A stretch of 64,000 nucleotides of DNA from Nocardia seriolae NBRC 15557 (GTDB lineage Bacteria; Actinomycetota; Actinomycetes; Mycobacteriales; Mycobacteriaceae): positions 1-64,000 of the forward strand of contig NZ_BJWY01000002.1 in the NCBI RefSeq assembly GCF_007990715.1. Reading direction: 5' to 3'. The notes beneath the pieces are model-generated. The model did not search any database, had not been told where the DNA came from, and was given only the letters and a program-made list of their open reading frames with translations. The position numbers and the translations under genes were made by a program. Numbering within the stretch: the stretch's first letter is position 1; the number at the start of each line of letters is the position of its first letter. This document shows positions 30,309 to 39,149 of the stretch, in pieces.

Positions 30309-30618
30309 CGTTGATGGCACCTCTTTGCCCGTTGATGGCACGCAATGACTGACTTTTCGTGCCATCGTCACCGATAGGGATTCCGCCGGGCGACGTTCGC
30401 GACCAGAGTGGTAGCTGCGCATCGCGGTGCCCGGTTGTGCCGGAGGTAATCGGGCACCGCGAGCGCGTTTTTCCGGGACGCGCGGGGATACTCGGCGAGA
30501 TTCGTTGATTTGATTGCGGTTTCGCGGACGACGCGGCCAGGCCGGTATACCGGGCGCGCCCGGGCCGCAGCGTGATCTCGCCCGGCCTGCCTTACCAAGT
30601 GAAACGTGTACGGGCCGG
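30309..30618. other. 310-base non-coding stretch after tRNA-Arg
   Basis: No credible gene was seen. A 12-base direct repeat CGTTGATGGCAC occurs at 30309-30320 and 30330-30341. The 9-base GATGGCACG (30334-30342) recurs inverted at 30358-30366. Sequences directly 3' of tRNA genes are common integration sites, but no integrase or element end is visible. Confidence 0.4.
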
Positions 30619-30624
30619 TATGTT
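30619..30624 (+). promoter_or_regulatory. -10 element suggesting a leaderless lipase transcript
   Basis: TATGTT lies seven bases before the GTG start of the lipase gene. That spacing places the transcription start at or next to the start codon, a common leaderless arrangement in actinobacteria. Confidence 0.4.
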
Positions 30625-30631
30625 CTGAAGG

Positions 30632-31909
30632 GTGTCCGAGACCGAGAGCGCCCGTGCGGAAATGCCACAGCGACACGTCTCGCGCCCGCTCGCCGGAGGA
30701 TTCACCGGCGTCGTCGCGGCTGCTCTCACCGGATTGAGCCTGGCCGCGCCGGTCGCCGCCACCCCGGTGACGCCCGAGGAGTCGGCGGATCAGGCGTTCT
30801 ACAGCGCGGCCGAGGACCGGGTTGCGGGCACGCACGGCTCGGTCATCCAATTGCGGCCGGTCACAGGCGATCCCGCCCTGGCGGGCGCACGCAACTACCT
30901 GATGCTGTACCGGTCGATCGACATGCACGGCAATCCGGTCGCGGTCTCCGGCACGCTCGCCGTCCCGGAGGGCACGCCGCCGCCGGGCGGCTGGCCGCTC
31001 ATCTCCTGGGCGCACGGCACCACCGGCGTCGCCGATGAGTGCGCGCCCTCACGCGACACCTCCCCCGAGTTCCCCGCCCACGATTACGCCGCGCTGGTCC
31101 GCCGGGTGCAGGAGCGGTGGATCGCGGCCGGGTACGCGGTGGCGCAGACCGACTATCAGGGGCTGGGCACCCCCGGGCCGCACGGCTATCTGATCGGCAC
31201 CGCCGAACAGCGCGCCGTCACCGATATGGCAAGGGCCGCTCGGGAAGTCGATCCCGAGATCGGCACCCGCTGGGTGGCGATGGGGCACTCCCAGGGCGGC
31301 CAGGCCGCGATCTTCACCGATGCACAGGCCCAGCAGTGGGCCCCCGAGCTACAGCTGCTGGGCTCGGTCGCGCTCGCGCCCGCCTCACATCAGGGCATCG
31401 GACTCCAGGCCTCGCAGGTGGCCACCACCGCCGTTGCGGCGGGCGCGCTCACCCCGCTCACCGGCGGCGCGGTCTCGTTCCTGCCGTTGATCATTCGCGG
31501 CGCGCAGACGGTGGCCGACCTGGATCCGGCCCGATTCCTCACGCCCCGTGCGCAATCCATGCTGGCGCAGGCCGACACCGAGTGCATCGGCCAGCTGCGC
31601 CGACCCGACTCCTGGGGCGGGTTGGGCACCGACGAGGTGTTCCTCCGCAATGGCGACATCTCCGGCCTGGTCCGCGTCCTGAACGAAAACGACCCCAGCG
31701 CACTGTCGTTCACCCAGCCGCTGCTGGTGTTGCAGGGGCGCTCCGACACCACGGTCCCGCCGCCGGCCACCGATGCCATGGTCGTGCAGCAGCGGGCCGG
31801 TGGGCAGCCCGTGCAGTACCACACCTATCCGGGCGTGGATCACCGCGGCGTCCTGGAGGCGTCGTTCAATGACGCGCTGGTCTGGGTGGACACCCGCTTC
31901 GACCGCTAG
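30632..31909 (+). CDS. secreted lipase/esterase (alpha/beta hydrolase)
   Basis: A 425-residue exported hydrolase of the actinobacterial secretory lipase type. A basic N-region and hydrophobic segment (GGFTGVVAAALTGLSLAAPVAA) form a signal peptide. The nucleophile elbow is GHSQGG, the acid lies in LVLQGRSDTTVPP and the histidine in YPGVDHRGV. A lid-like hydrophobic insertion lies between nucleophile and acid. GTG is used as start, possibly leaderless; an ATG ten codons later (MPQRHVSRP) also leaves the signal peptide intact. It probably acts on extracellular lipids. Confidence 0.9.
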   Translation: MSETESARAEMPQRHVSRPLAGGFTGVVAAALTGLSLAAPVAATPVTPEESADQAFYSAAEDRVAGTHGSVIQLRPVTGDPALAGARNYLMLYRSIDMHGNPVAVSGTLAVPEGTPPPGGWPLISWAHGTTGVADECAPSRDTSPEFPAHDYAALVRRVQERWIAAGYAVAQTDYQGLGTPGPHGYLIGTAEQRAVTDMARAAREVDPEIGTRWVAMGHSQGGQAAIFTDAQAQQWAPELQLLGSVALAPASHQGIGLQASQVATTAVAAGALTPLTGGAVSFLPLIIRGAQTVADLDPARFLTPRAQSMLAQADTECIGQLRRPDSWGGLGTDEVFLRNGDISGLVRVLNENDPSALSFTQPLLVLQGRSDTTVPPPATDAMVVQQRAGGQPVQYHTYPGVDHRGVLEASFNDALVWVDTRFDR

Positions 31910-31924
31910 CCGAGCGCGCCCGGA

Positions 31925-33322
31925 CTACCCCTGGGACAACACGTTCCGCCCGAAATCGCGCACCGGAACGACGCGCGGGACGGCCGGGGCTTCGGGCGTC
32001 GCCACGACGCGCGGTGACCGCAGCCGCCACAGCACGTACAGTCCCGCCGCGCAGCCCAGCGTGATCACCAGGGCCATCCAGCCGGGCGTCGACGAGAGCG
32101 CCGCCTGCGGATCCCGGTACCAGCGCGGCGAATACGCGATCCGCCCGAAACTGCTGCCGCGCAGCGCCACCACCAGGCACGGCACGATCAGCACGGCCAC
32201 TGCTACCACGGCGCTGCCCGCCGTCGCGGGCACCGCCGCGCCGAAGCAGTAGCCGATGATCAGCCCGGTGAGGGTCACCCCGAGCACCGGGATCACCGCG
32301 TGCAGGTGCGGGCTACCAGCCGTTGCGGCCGCGAAGACAGCCAGCCCGCCGGTGGCGGCGAGCCCGATCCACGGTGCGCGCCAACGCCGTCCGGCCGCCA
32401 GCCCGAGGATGACGGCGAGCACCGGGAAGGGCGCGGTCCAATCCGGCCGCGGCACCGCGATGATCGCGCTGCCCGCATTGGCCACCGCCACCGCCAGCAG
32501 CACCAGCGTGCCCTCACGTCCCGGCAGCAGCAGCGCCGCCACCGCGGCCGCGCCGACGGTGATGGACACCGCCACCGCGATCTGCGCGGGCGTGCCCTCG
32601 TGCCGCACGAACCATTCGGTCGACAGCGCGGTCGCGGTGACCAGCACCAGCGCCGAGAGAATCGGCCCGATCGCCAGATCGGTGTTCTCGTCCTGGACCG
32701 CCGGATCGGTGTGCTGCGCCGCGATACCCAGCGCCAGCAGGACGGCCGAGATCAGCATCAACCACAGGGGTGGCGTCGCGCCGGAGGCCCATTCGATGAG
32801 CGGATTGCCCTCACCCGACTCGGGCAGCGAGGTCTGATCACCGATCAGGATTCCCGACAGCGCGCCGATCAGGTAGGCCCCGGTCGCCACCGGTTTGCCG
32901 AACACCGCGACGGCGAGCGCGCCGAGCAGGATTCCGCTGAAGATGGCGTCGATGTAGTTGACGGTGGTCATGACCCCGGTCCCGGCCGGGGCGCTGTTCC
33001 AGAGGTGGTTGACGAGCAGCACCACCGCGCTGCCGAACGAGGCGATCCACGCGCTGCGCCGCCCGAGCGCGACCACCAGAGCCGCCGAGACCACCGCGAA
33101 CGCCGCACCCGCCGCGGCCGCGCGCGGCATGTTCAGCACCATGAGGTCGAGTTCCAGGACCGATCCCTCGGACCCGCCGAGATTGAGCGGGGCCAACAGG
33201 AACAATCCCGCGATCGCCGCCCCGAGCACCGCCGCCATCGTCTCCACCGGACCCGCGAAACGGCGGATCGCCCGGGGCGCATTCACGCCCCACGGTTGTG
33301 CCAACGCGAACCTCGCGCCCAT
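31925..33322 (-). CDS. polytopic integral membrane protein of unknown function
   Basis: A 465-residue protein with about twelve predicted transmembrane helices and short loops, many rich in Ala, Val, Leu and Gly. No transporter signature was recognised. A soluble C-terminal tail of about 35 residues (VVATPEAPAVPRVV...) is presumably cytoplasmic. AAAGGTGA upstream supports the ATG. It converges on the lipase gene with a 15-base gap and stands alone on its strand. Confidence 0.8.
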   Translation of the reverse strand: MGARFALAQPWGVNAPRAIRRFAGPVETMAAVLGAAIAGLFLLAPLNLGGSEGSVLELDLMVLNMPRAAAAGAAFAVVSAALVVALGRRSAWIASFGSAVVLLVNHLWNSAPAGTGVMTTVNYIDAIFSGILLGALAVAVFGKPVATGAYLIGALSGILIGDQTSLPESGEGNPLIEWASGATPPLWLMLISAVLLALGIAAQHTDPAVQDENTDLAIGPILSALVLVTATALSTEWFVRHEGTPAQIAVAVSITVGAAAVAALLLPGREGTLVLLAVAVANAGSAIIAVPRPDWTAPFPVLAVILGLAAGRRWRAPWIGLAATGGLAVFAAATAGSPHLHAVIPVLGVTLTGLIIGYCFGAAVPATAGSAVVAVAVLIVPCLVVALRGSSFGRIAYSPRWYRDPQAALSSTPGWMALVITLGCAAGLYVLWRLRSPRVVATPEAPAVPRVVPVRDFGRNVLSQG

Positions 33323-33445
33323 CTCGTCACCTTTCGTCGGTGATGCGACGCCTTCCGCGTTACAGCAATAACGAGCAGCTATCTGTTGGCGAGGTTAACA
33401 GGAACGATCTGTGGGGATTCTGAGAAGTGGAGTCGGTCACATTTC

Positions 33446-33817
33446 TCAGGCGCAGCGGAACCGGAAGGTTGCCGGTGGGGTGCCGCCCGGCACCGAGGTG
33501 ATCTGAACGGCCGCGTCGCCGTCGAGGGCGCAGCCGATCGGGGTGGCGATCTGCACCCGGTAGCAGCCGGGTGCGCCGTTGTAGACGGCCGAGCCGTCGA
33601 TGCCGGTGGTGACGGTCGCGAGGTTGGCTCCCCCGCCGCAGAGCGCGATATCGGCCGCGATGCCCGCCATGGGGAACTGTTCGGGTCCGTAGACGGCCTG
33701 GATCGTCAGCGCCGGTCCGGCGGGTTCCGCGGCCGCGACGGGTGCGAGCGCGCAGGCGGCGGCGAGAACGGATGTGACGAGCAGCGTGCGGCGCATTCGG
33801 TTGCTCACGGGGGGCAC
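33446..33817 (-). CDS. small secreted protein with transthyretin-like character
   Basis: A 123-residue exported protein. The signal peptide is RRTLLVTSVLAAACALAPVAAAEP. The mature domain is beta-rich with four cysteines (ALCGGGA, APGCYRV, IGCALDG and the terminal RCA), probably two disulfides, and TTGIDGSAVYNGAPGCYRV resembles transthyretin-like carboxypeptidase-regulatory repeats. GTG is chosen because GAAGGAGA lies just upstream. It is 37 bases before the iron-transport operon end on the same strand. No specific function is assigned. Confidence 0.7.
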   Translation of the reverse strand: MPPVSNRMRRTLLVTSVLAAACALAPVAAAEPAGPALTIQAVYGPEQFPMAGIAADIALCGGGANLATVTTGIDGSAVYNGAPGCYRVQIATPIGCALDGDAAVQITSVPGGTPPATFRFRCA

Positions 33818-33854
33818 CGGATCTCCTTCGGGTCGAGCCGAGGCCGGAACTCGA

Positions 33855-34991
33855 TCAGCTCAGCGAATTGGCCTCCGCGCCAATATAGGCGCTTGCCTGA
33901 CCGTCCAGTCGCATTCCAGTGGACCGCCCCGCGGCCGCGCACTGCTCGGAGGTGAAAGCGACTGCCGCGCCGAGGACTTCGAGCTCCACCCGATCGCCGA
34001 CCGCGGGCGCGTCCACGCTCACCCGGCGCACCTGGACGGCCTCCGGACAGCCGTCGAGATCGAGGGTCAGCATGACGTCCGCACCCCGGAACTCGATGGC
34101 GCGCACGGTCGCACAGCCGGGGTGTCCGTTGGTGACCACCCGGGCGTGCAGCTGCTCGGGTCGCATCATGACCGCGCCCGCGCCGGTGGGCGCGTTCACC
34201 TGCACCGGGATCCGGCCCAGCACGGTCTCGGCGGTCTCGGTCCCGATGCTGGCGTCGAGCAGCACGGTGTCGCCGAGGAATCCGGCCGTGAACAGGTCCG
34301 CCGGGGCGGCGTACACGTCTTCCGGCGTCCCGACCTGGGTGAAGCGGCCCGAGCACATGACCGCCACCTGATCGGCGAAGGACAGCGCCTCCTCCTGATC
34401 GTGGGTGACCAGGATGCTCGTCATGCCCGCGGCGCGCAGGGTTTCGGCGACGGCCTGCCGGGTGGCGGCGCGCAGTCCGGTGTCGAGCGCGCTGAAGGGC
34501 TCGTCCAGCAGCATGACCTTGGGTTGCCGGGCCATGGCGCGGGCCAGGGCCACCCGCTGCTGCTGCCCGCCGGAGAGCTGGTGCGGGCGGCGATCGGCGT
34601 AAGACGGGTCCAGCGAGACCATTTCGAGCAGTTCGGCGATCCGCTGCCGGTGCCTGCGCCGCCCGCCGAGTCCGCCGCCGAGTCCGTAGGCGATGTTCTG
34701 CCCCACCGTCAGATGCGGGAACAGTGCGCCGTCCTGCGCCACGTAGCCGATGGCGCGTCGATGCGGCGGTACCGAGAATCCTTGCCGGGCAATGACTTCC
34801 CCGCCGATGGACACCGATCCCGCGTCCGGGTTCTCGAAGCCCGCGATCACCCGCAGCAGCGTGGTCTTGCCGCAGCCGGAGGACCCGACCACGGCGGTGG
34901 CGCTGCCGTCGGCCACGTCGAGGCAGATGCCGTCGAGCACCGGCGCGGTCCCGAAGGACTTGGAAACCTGGTCTACGACAAGACGACTCAC
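33855..34991 (-). CDS. fbpC: ferric iron ABC transporter ATP-binding protein (FbpC-like)
   Basis: This ATPase powers uptake of Fe3+ delivered by the FbpA-like lipoprotein. The 378 residues show Walker A GSSGCGKTTL, Q-loop, signature LSGGQQQR, Walker B VMLLDEPFSALD and the H-loop THDQEEA. A C-terminal TOBE-like domain follows (from about residue 240). The GTG start overlaps the permease stop (GTGA). Frame openness upstream is an overlap artefact with the permease. Iron specificity comes from the operon and the upstream iron box. Confidence 0.9.
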   Translation of the reverse strand: MSRLVVDQVSKSFGTAPVLDGICLDVADGSATAVVGSSGCGKTTLLRVIAGFENPDAGSVSIGGEVIARQGFSVPPHRRAIGYVAQDGALFPHLTVGQNIAYGLGGGLGGRRRHRQRIAELLEMVSLDPSYADRRPHQLSGGQQQRVALARAMARQPKVMLLDEPFSALDTGLRAATRQAVAETLRAAGMTSILVTHDQEEALSFADQVAVMCSGRFTQVGTPEDVYAAPADLFTAGFLGDTVLLDASIGTETAETVLGRIPVQVNAPTGAGAVMMRPEQLHARVVTNGHPGCATVRAIEFRGADVMLTLDLDGCPEAVQVRRVSVDAPAVGDRVELEVLGAAVAFTSEQCAAAGRSTGMRLDGQASAYIGAEANSLS

Positions 34992-36559
34992 AATCCCGCC
35001 GCCTTCCTGGATTGGGTGAACAGCAGATAGGTGACCGGCACCGAGACGAGGATCATGATCAGCGCGTACGGTGCGGCCGCGGCGTAGTCCAGCTCCCCCG
35101 ACAGCTGCCAGAACCCCATGGCGAGGGTGCGGGTGCCATTGGGGGCGAGCAGCAGGGTGGCGGTCAGTTCGGTGGCCACGGCCACGAACACCATGGCCGC
35201 CGCCGCGGCCGCCGCGGGTGCGGTCAGGCGCAGCGTGACCCGGAAGAACGTTGCGGTGGGCGACTTTCCGAGCACCTGCGAGGCCTCCTCCAGCCCCACC
35301 GGCACCTGCGCCAACCCGGCCCGCACGCTGACCAGCGCGCGCGGCAGGAACATGAGGGTGTAGGCGGCCAGGATGGTCGCGGCGGTCTGGTAGAGCGCGG
35401 GCAGCCAGCGGATGCTCACGGTCACCAGCGCCAGCGCGATCACGATGCCAGGCAATGAGCTGGTGATGTAGTTGGCGCCCTCGATGATTCGCGCGAATCG
35501 CGAGCCGGAGCGGACCGCGATCCAGGCCACCGGGAAGGCGCACAGGGTGGTGATCACCGCGGCCGTGGCGGCCAGACCGATGGTCTGGCCGAGGGATTCG
35601 CCGATCTCGGCGGTATTCCACACCGCCGCGCCGCCGATCTTCAGCCAGCGCCCGATGGTCCACAGCGGCACCCCCAGGGTGGCCGCCAGCGCGCCGGTCA
35701 GCAACAGGAACATGGGAATCTTGGCCGGGCCCAGCCGAATCCGGTTCGCCCCGCGCTGCGCGCCGCCGCCGACCCGGGCGTAGCGGGCGCGCCCGCGCAC
35801 CGCGGCCTCCCCGGCCAGCAGCACCAGGCACAGCACCACCAGGACGCCGGCCAGCGTGCTGCCCGCGGCTCCCGCGAAGCTCGACTGGTACTGCTCGAAG
35901 ATGGCGGTGGTGAAGGTCTGGAACCGGATCATGGCGAACGCGCCGTATTCGGCCAGCAGATGCAGCGAGATCAGCAGTCCGCCACCGAGAATCGCCAGCC
36001 GCAGCTGCGGCAGCACGACGCGCACGAAAATGGCGATCGGCCCGGAGCCCAGGGCCCGAGCCGATTCCTCCACCGCGGGATCCAGCCGCCGCAGGGTCGC
36101 CGCCGCCGGTAGGTACACCAGCGGGAAGTACGACACGGTCGCGACCAGCACCCCGGCCCACAACCCGTGCAGTGCCGGGATGGCGCTGACCCAGCCGTAG
36201 CTGTTGACGAAGGCCGGAACCGCCAGCGGGGCCGCGAATATCGGCCCCCACCAGGCCGCGCCCGGCACGTCGGTGCGTTCCACGATCCAGGCCAGCCCGA
36301 CGCCCAGCGCGACGCAGATCGGCACCGTCAGCACCACCAATTCGGCGGTATTGCGCAGCAATTCGCCGACGCGCGGGCGGAAGATCAAGTGCGCGGTCTC
36401 GTCCCAGCCGGTCGAGACCAGGGTGGACACGATGTAGCCCAGCGGCACGAAGGTGGCCGCCACCAGGAGCAGGGCGGCAATGATGACGACCGACCCGGGC
36501 CGGGTGGCCCGGGTCGGCGACGCCTTCGTAGCGGTGGGTACCGCGGTCCGAACTGACAC
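34988..36559 (-). CDS. fbpB: ferric iron ABC transporter permease (FbpB-like, fused two-domain)
   Basis: A 523-residue inner-membrane permease with two homologous halves of about six helices, as in SfuB/FbpB. Each half has an EAA-type loop (EESARALGSGPIAIFVRVVLP near residue 165 and EEASQVLGKSPTATFFRVTL near 430) that contacts the ATPase. GTG start two bases after the fbpA stop; the stop overlaps fbpC. All three genes should be co-translated. Confidence 0.92.
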   Translation of the reverse strand: MSVRTAVPTATKASPTRATRPGSVVIIAALLLVAATFVPLGYIVSTLVSTGWDETAHLIFRPRVGELLRNTAELVVLTVPICVALGVGLAWIVERTDVPGAAWWGPIFAAPLAVPAFVNSYGWVSAIPALHGLWAGVLVATVSYFPLVYLPAAATLRRLDPAVEESARALGSGPIAIFVRVVLPQLRLAILGGGLLISLHLLAEYGAFAMIRFQTFTTAIFEQYQSSFAGAAGSTLAGVLVVLCLVLLAGEAAVRGRARYARVGGGAQRGANRIRLGPAKIPMFLLLTGALAATLGVPLWTIGRWLKIGGAAVWNTAEIGESLGQTIGLAATAAVITTLCAFPVAWIAVRSGSRFARIIEGANYITSSLPGIVIALALVTVSIRWLPALYQTAATILAAYTLMFLPRALVSVRAGLAQVPVGLEEASQVLGKSPTATFFRVTLRLTAPAAAAAAAMVFVAVATELTATLLLAPNGTRTLAMGFWQLSGELDYAAAAPYALIMILVSVPVTYLLFTQSRKAAGL

Positions 36560-36561
36560 GG

Positions 36562-37584
36562 TTAGAGCAGGCCCGCCTCGGTCATGAGCTGCGCGACCTT
36601 CTTGGCGTCCAGCTTGCTCGGGTCGATCTTGGGCGCGTCCAGCGAGGCCAGCGGCGGCAGCGCCGGGTTGGCCGCGACGTCGGAGGCCACCGGGTACTCC
36701 ATGGAGTCACCCTTCTGCAGCACCTCCTGGCCCTTCTTGGAGGTGATGAAGTTCAGGAACTTCTGGGCGTTGGCCTGCTTGGCGCTCGACTTCAGCACGC
36801 CGCCACCGGAAACCGAGACGAAGGTGCCCGGGTCCTGGTTCTTGAAGTAGAACAGCTGGGTGTTGCCGCTGTTCTCCTTGGTCTTGGCCTGGTCGCGGTA
36901 CCAGTAGTAGTGGTAGATCACGCCGCCGTCGAACTGCCCGGCGTTGGCGTTCTTCATGACGGTGGTGTTGTTCTGCGAGATGATCGCGTTGTCCTTCATC
37001 CCCTTCAGCCACGCCTTGGTGGCGTCCTCGCCCTTCTGGGCGAGCAGGGCGGCCACGATGGCCTGGAAGTCCGCGCCCGCGGCGGCGCCGCTCCAGCGGC
37101 CCTTCCACTGCGGCTGCTGCAGATCCAGCAGCGACTTGGGCAGCTGGTCGGCCGGGAGCTTGGCGGTGTTGTAGACGAAAACGGTTGAGCGCGCGGCGAT
37201 TCCGGTCCACTTGCCGGTGGACGGGCGGAACTGCTCGGGCACCTGCGCCAGCGTGTCCTTGTCGACATCGGCGAACAGGCCCGCGTTCTCGACCAGCGCC
37301 ATGGCCGGGGAGTTCTCGGTGAGGAAGACGTCGGCCTTGGAGTTCCTGCCCTCGGCGACGAGCTGATTGCCCAGGTCGGTGTCACCGCCGTTGCGGATGG
37401 TCACCTTGATGCCGGTGTCCTTGGTGAAGGCGTCCACCCACTCCTTGGTGAGGGATTCGTGCTGGGCGTTGTAGACCAGAATCTCGTTGTCGTCCTTGGA
37501 CAAGTTCGAGCAGGCCGTGGTCGCCCCGAGCACGGCGATCGCCGCCAGTGCGCCGGAAACCAGTTTCCATCGAGCCGCCGTCAT
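36562..37584 (-). CDS. fbpA: ferric iron ABC transporter substrate-binding lipoprotein (FbpA-like)
   Basis: A 340-residue lipoprotein of the Fe3+-binding class. The signal sequence ends in GATTAC, with Cys25 as probable lipidation site. The mature start ILVYNAQHESLTKEWVDAF is typical. A late GGVIYHYYWYRDQ supplies paired tyrosines of the kind that bind Fe3+ in this family. GGAAGGA six bases before the ATG fixes the start. An IdeR/DtxR-like box directly upstream predicts iron repression of the operon. Confidence 0.92.
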   Translation of the reverse strand: MTAARWKLVSGALAAIAVLGATTACSNLSKDDNEILVYNAQHESLTKEWVDAFTKDTGIKVTIRNGGDTDLGNQLVAEGRNSKADVFLTENSPAMALVENAGLFADVDKDTLAQVPEQFRPSTGKWTGIAARSTVFVYNTAKLPADQLPKSLLDLQQPQWKGRWSGAAAGADFQAIVAALLAQKGEDATKAWLKGMKDNAIISQNNTTVMKNANAGQFDGGVIYHYYWYRDQAKTKENSGNTQLFYFKNQDPGTFVSVSGGGVLKSSAKQANAQKFLNFITSKKGQEVLQKGDSMEYPVASDVAANPALPPLASLDAPKIDPSKLDAKKVAQLMTEAGLL

Positions 37585-37605
37585 GACCGTCCTTCCACTC
37601 ACCTC

Positions 37606-37624
37606 TGAGGTTTGCCTAACCAAC
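37606..37624. promoter_or_regulatory. IdeR/DtxR-type iron box
   Basis: On the minus strand the 19-mer GTTGGTTAGGCAAACCTCA agrees with the IdeR consensus (TTAGGTTAGGCTAACCTAA) at 14 of 19 positions, including the GGTTAGGC core. It begins 22 bases upstream of the fbpA start. It could also affect the divergent small-protein gene. Confidence 0.75.
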
Positions 37625-37732
37625 GTACATTCCCGCCCGTCGGGTTCAAATGCCGCCCCACCAATCGACATGCAATTGCCGTACTCTCCAGACGTTCCGC
37701 AACCGAAGATCGGCCCGAGTCGAAGGATCTCG

Positions 37733-38176
37733 ATGACCCGCAATCGCCGCACTCCCCTGACCATCGGACTCGGCGTCGCGGCCGTGGTGCTCGTGGGAGG
37801 CGGCGTCGCAACCGCGGTGACATTGGGCGGCAAGGACTCCGGACCCAGCGAGAACCAGCGGGTCGAGACCGCGCTGCGGGATTTCTACGACGCCCTGGGC
37901 TCCGGCGGCGCGGCCGAGGCCGTCGACCTGACCTGTGCGGGCGACCGCGCGCAGTACGCGGCACTGCCGGAATCGGCGAAGAAGCAGACGGATCAGAACA
38001 AGGTCACGATGAAGGTCGACTCCATCGGGGGCATCACCATCAGCGGCGACCGCGCCACCGCCACCACCCTCGGCACCTTCACCATGCCGGGGTCCGCACC
38101 CAGCAAGCGATCCACCAGCGAACACCTGCGCAAGGAAGACGGCGTATGGAAGGTCTGCTCCACCGACGCGAAATAG
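37733..38176 (+). CDS. small membrane-anchored or secreted protein
   Basis: A 147-residue protein with an N-terminal hydrophobic segment (LTIGLGVAAVVLVGGGVATAV) after MTRNRR, then a soluble domain with two cysteines. The domain (FYDALGSGGAAEAVDLTC ... LRKEDGVWKVCS) looks like a DUF4878/NTF2-like fold common in mycobacterial envelope proteins. GAAGGAT five bases before the ATG supports the start. It is divergent from fbpA and may share the iron box. No function is assigned. Confidence 0.75.
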   Translation: MTRNRRTPLTIGLGVAAVVLVGGGVATAVTLGGKDSGPSENQRVETALRDFYDALGSGGAAEAVDLTCAGDRAQYAALPESAKKQTDQNKVTMKVDSIGGITISGDRATATTLGTFTMPGSAPSKRSTSEHLRKEDGVWKVCSTDAK

Positions 38177-38183
38177 GACGGCC

Positions 38184-38940
38184 ATGAGCTGCTGCGGCCC
38201 GAGTCGGCGACAGGTTCTCGGTCTGCTCGCGGCGGCGGCACTGCCGATGAGCTGGGCGAGTCCGGCTCGCGCACAACCGGGTTCGACGGTGGCGACCGAT
38301 CTGGAGGTCGTCACCATCACCGCGGACTCGGCGGGAGGTCAGCGGCATCATCACCGCGGGCCTGCCGCCCGATTTCCGCCAAGAGCCCGGTCTCGCAGCG
38401 TATCCCGAGGTCATGCTGGCTGCGCTGCTCGACGACATACGCCGCCCCGACCGCGCCGTGGACCATCCGCTGCTGGCCGGTGACCTGACCGCCGAGGCCA
38501 CTCCCGACCAGGTGCGCGGCGTGCACTCGCGACTCGCGAACTTCGGGGTCCCAGGCCGGGGCTGGTTCGCCCCGCGCGGCAATCACGACCGCCGATGCCG
38601 CCGAGCTGCAATCGATCTACCGATCGGCCCCCGGCGTCTTCCTGCACCACTCCGGCCACACCCACCGGAATCGCCGCACCCGCCCCGACCTTCCGATTCC
38701 CGTCGAGTTCCTGGAAGTCGCGGCCGCCAAGGAGTATCCGGGCGGCTACACCCTGCTCCGCCTCTATGAGGGCGGCTACACGGTCAACTTCTACAAGACC
38801 CGCACCGAGGCCGCCCGCCGCTGGAGCACCCGTTCCAGGGGCGAATACTTCGGCCTGCTGCCGGAATACACGCTCGGCACCGCCGCAGACCGCAATCACA
38901 CGGTGTTGCGCGACCTTTCCGGCGTGTTCCCGTCTGAACG
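38184..38940 (+). pseudogene. decayed Tat-exported metallophosphoesterase
   Basis: A twin-arginine-type signal (PSRRQVLGLLAAAALPMSWASPARA) opens in one frame. The frame then shifts by one, and the second frame carries the calcineurin-like motifs LLAGDLT and PRGNHD. After about 38590 a third frame carries LHHSGHTHRN and a tail down to about 38930. Motif order (GD, GNHD, GHTH) is right for a metallophosphoesterase. The pieces lie in three frames and seem shortened between motifs, so the gene is broken. It would have been a secreted phosphatase. Confidence 0.75.
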
Positions 38941-38941
38941 C

Positions 38942-38978
38942 GAAAGCGCCTCCCATATCCGGCCTGGGAGGCGCTTTC
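38942..38978 (-). terminator. tRNA-Cys terminator
   Basis: A perfect 14-bp stem (38942-38955 with 38965-38978) and nine-base loop begins four bases after the encoded CCA of tRNA-Cys on the minus strand and ends in a T-rich arm. Confidence 0.8.
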
Positions 38979-38984
38979 CGATGG

Positions 38985-39055
38985 AGCGAGCGACGGGACT
39001 CGAACCCGTGTGACAGGTTTTGCAGACCTGCTCCTAACCACTCGGACACACCCGC
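38985..39055 (-). tRNA. tRNA-Cys (anticodon GCA)
   Basis: A 71-base cloverleaf: acceptor GCGGGTG/CGCTCGC (two G-T wobbles), anticodon stem CAGGT/ACCTG with loop CTGCAAA (anticodon GCA), and T-stem ACGGG/CCCGT with TTCGAGT. CCA is encoded (38982-38984). The decayed phosphatase reads antisense into it. Confidence 0.95.
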
Positions 39056-39102
39056 ATCGGCCCATTGATAATGGCGCGAATCGGGCGCGCGGCCGAGGTT
39101 TC

Positions 39103-39117
39103 GAATCACTGTGATTC
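39103..39117. promoter_or_regulatory. palindromic operator candidate for the MarR gene
   Basis: GAATCAC-T-GTGATTC is a perfect 7+7 inverted repeat about 32 bases before the marR-type start. MarR proteins bind such palindromes and usually autoregulate. Confidence 0.5.
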
Positions 39118-39149
39118 CTACCGGTCCGCAACGTGCGATGATCGGTGGC

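Noticed and set aside
30204-31015. Minus-strand open frames across tRNA-Arg and the lipase start
   Set aside because: They run through a tRNA and two terminators, are arginine-rich and show no family features.
33855-36251. A single 798-codon frame covering fbpC and half of fbpB
   Set aside because: The N-terminal part is the permease read out of frame; the real fbpC begins at the GTG overlapping the permease stop.
38413-39068. Separate small genes in the metallophosphoesterase region
   Set aside because: The frames together carry the motifs of one broken phosphatase, and the last one reads through the tRNA-Cys.
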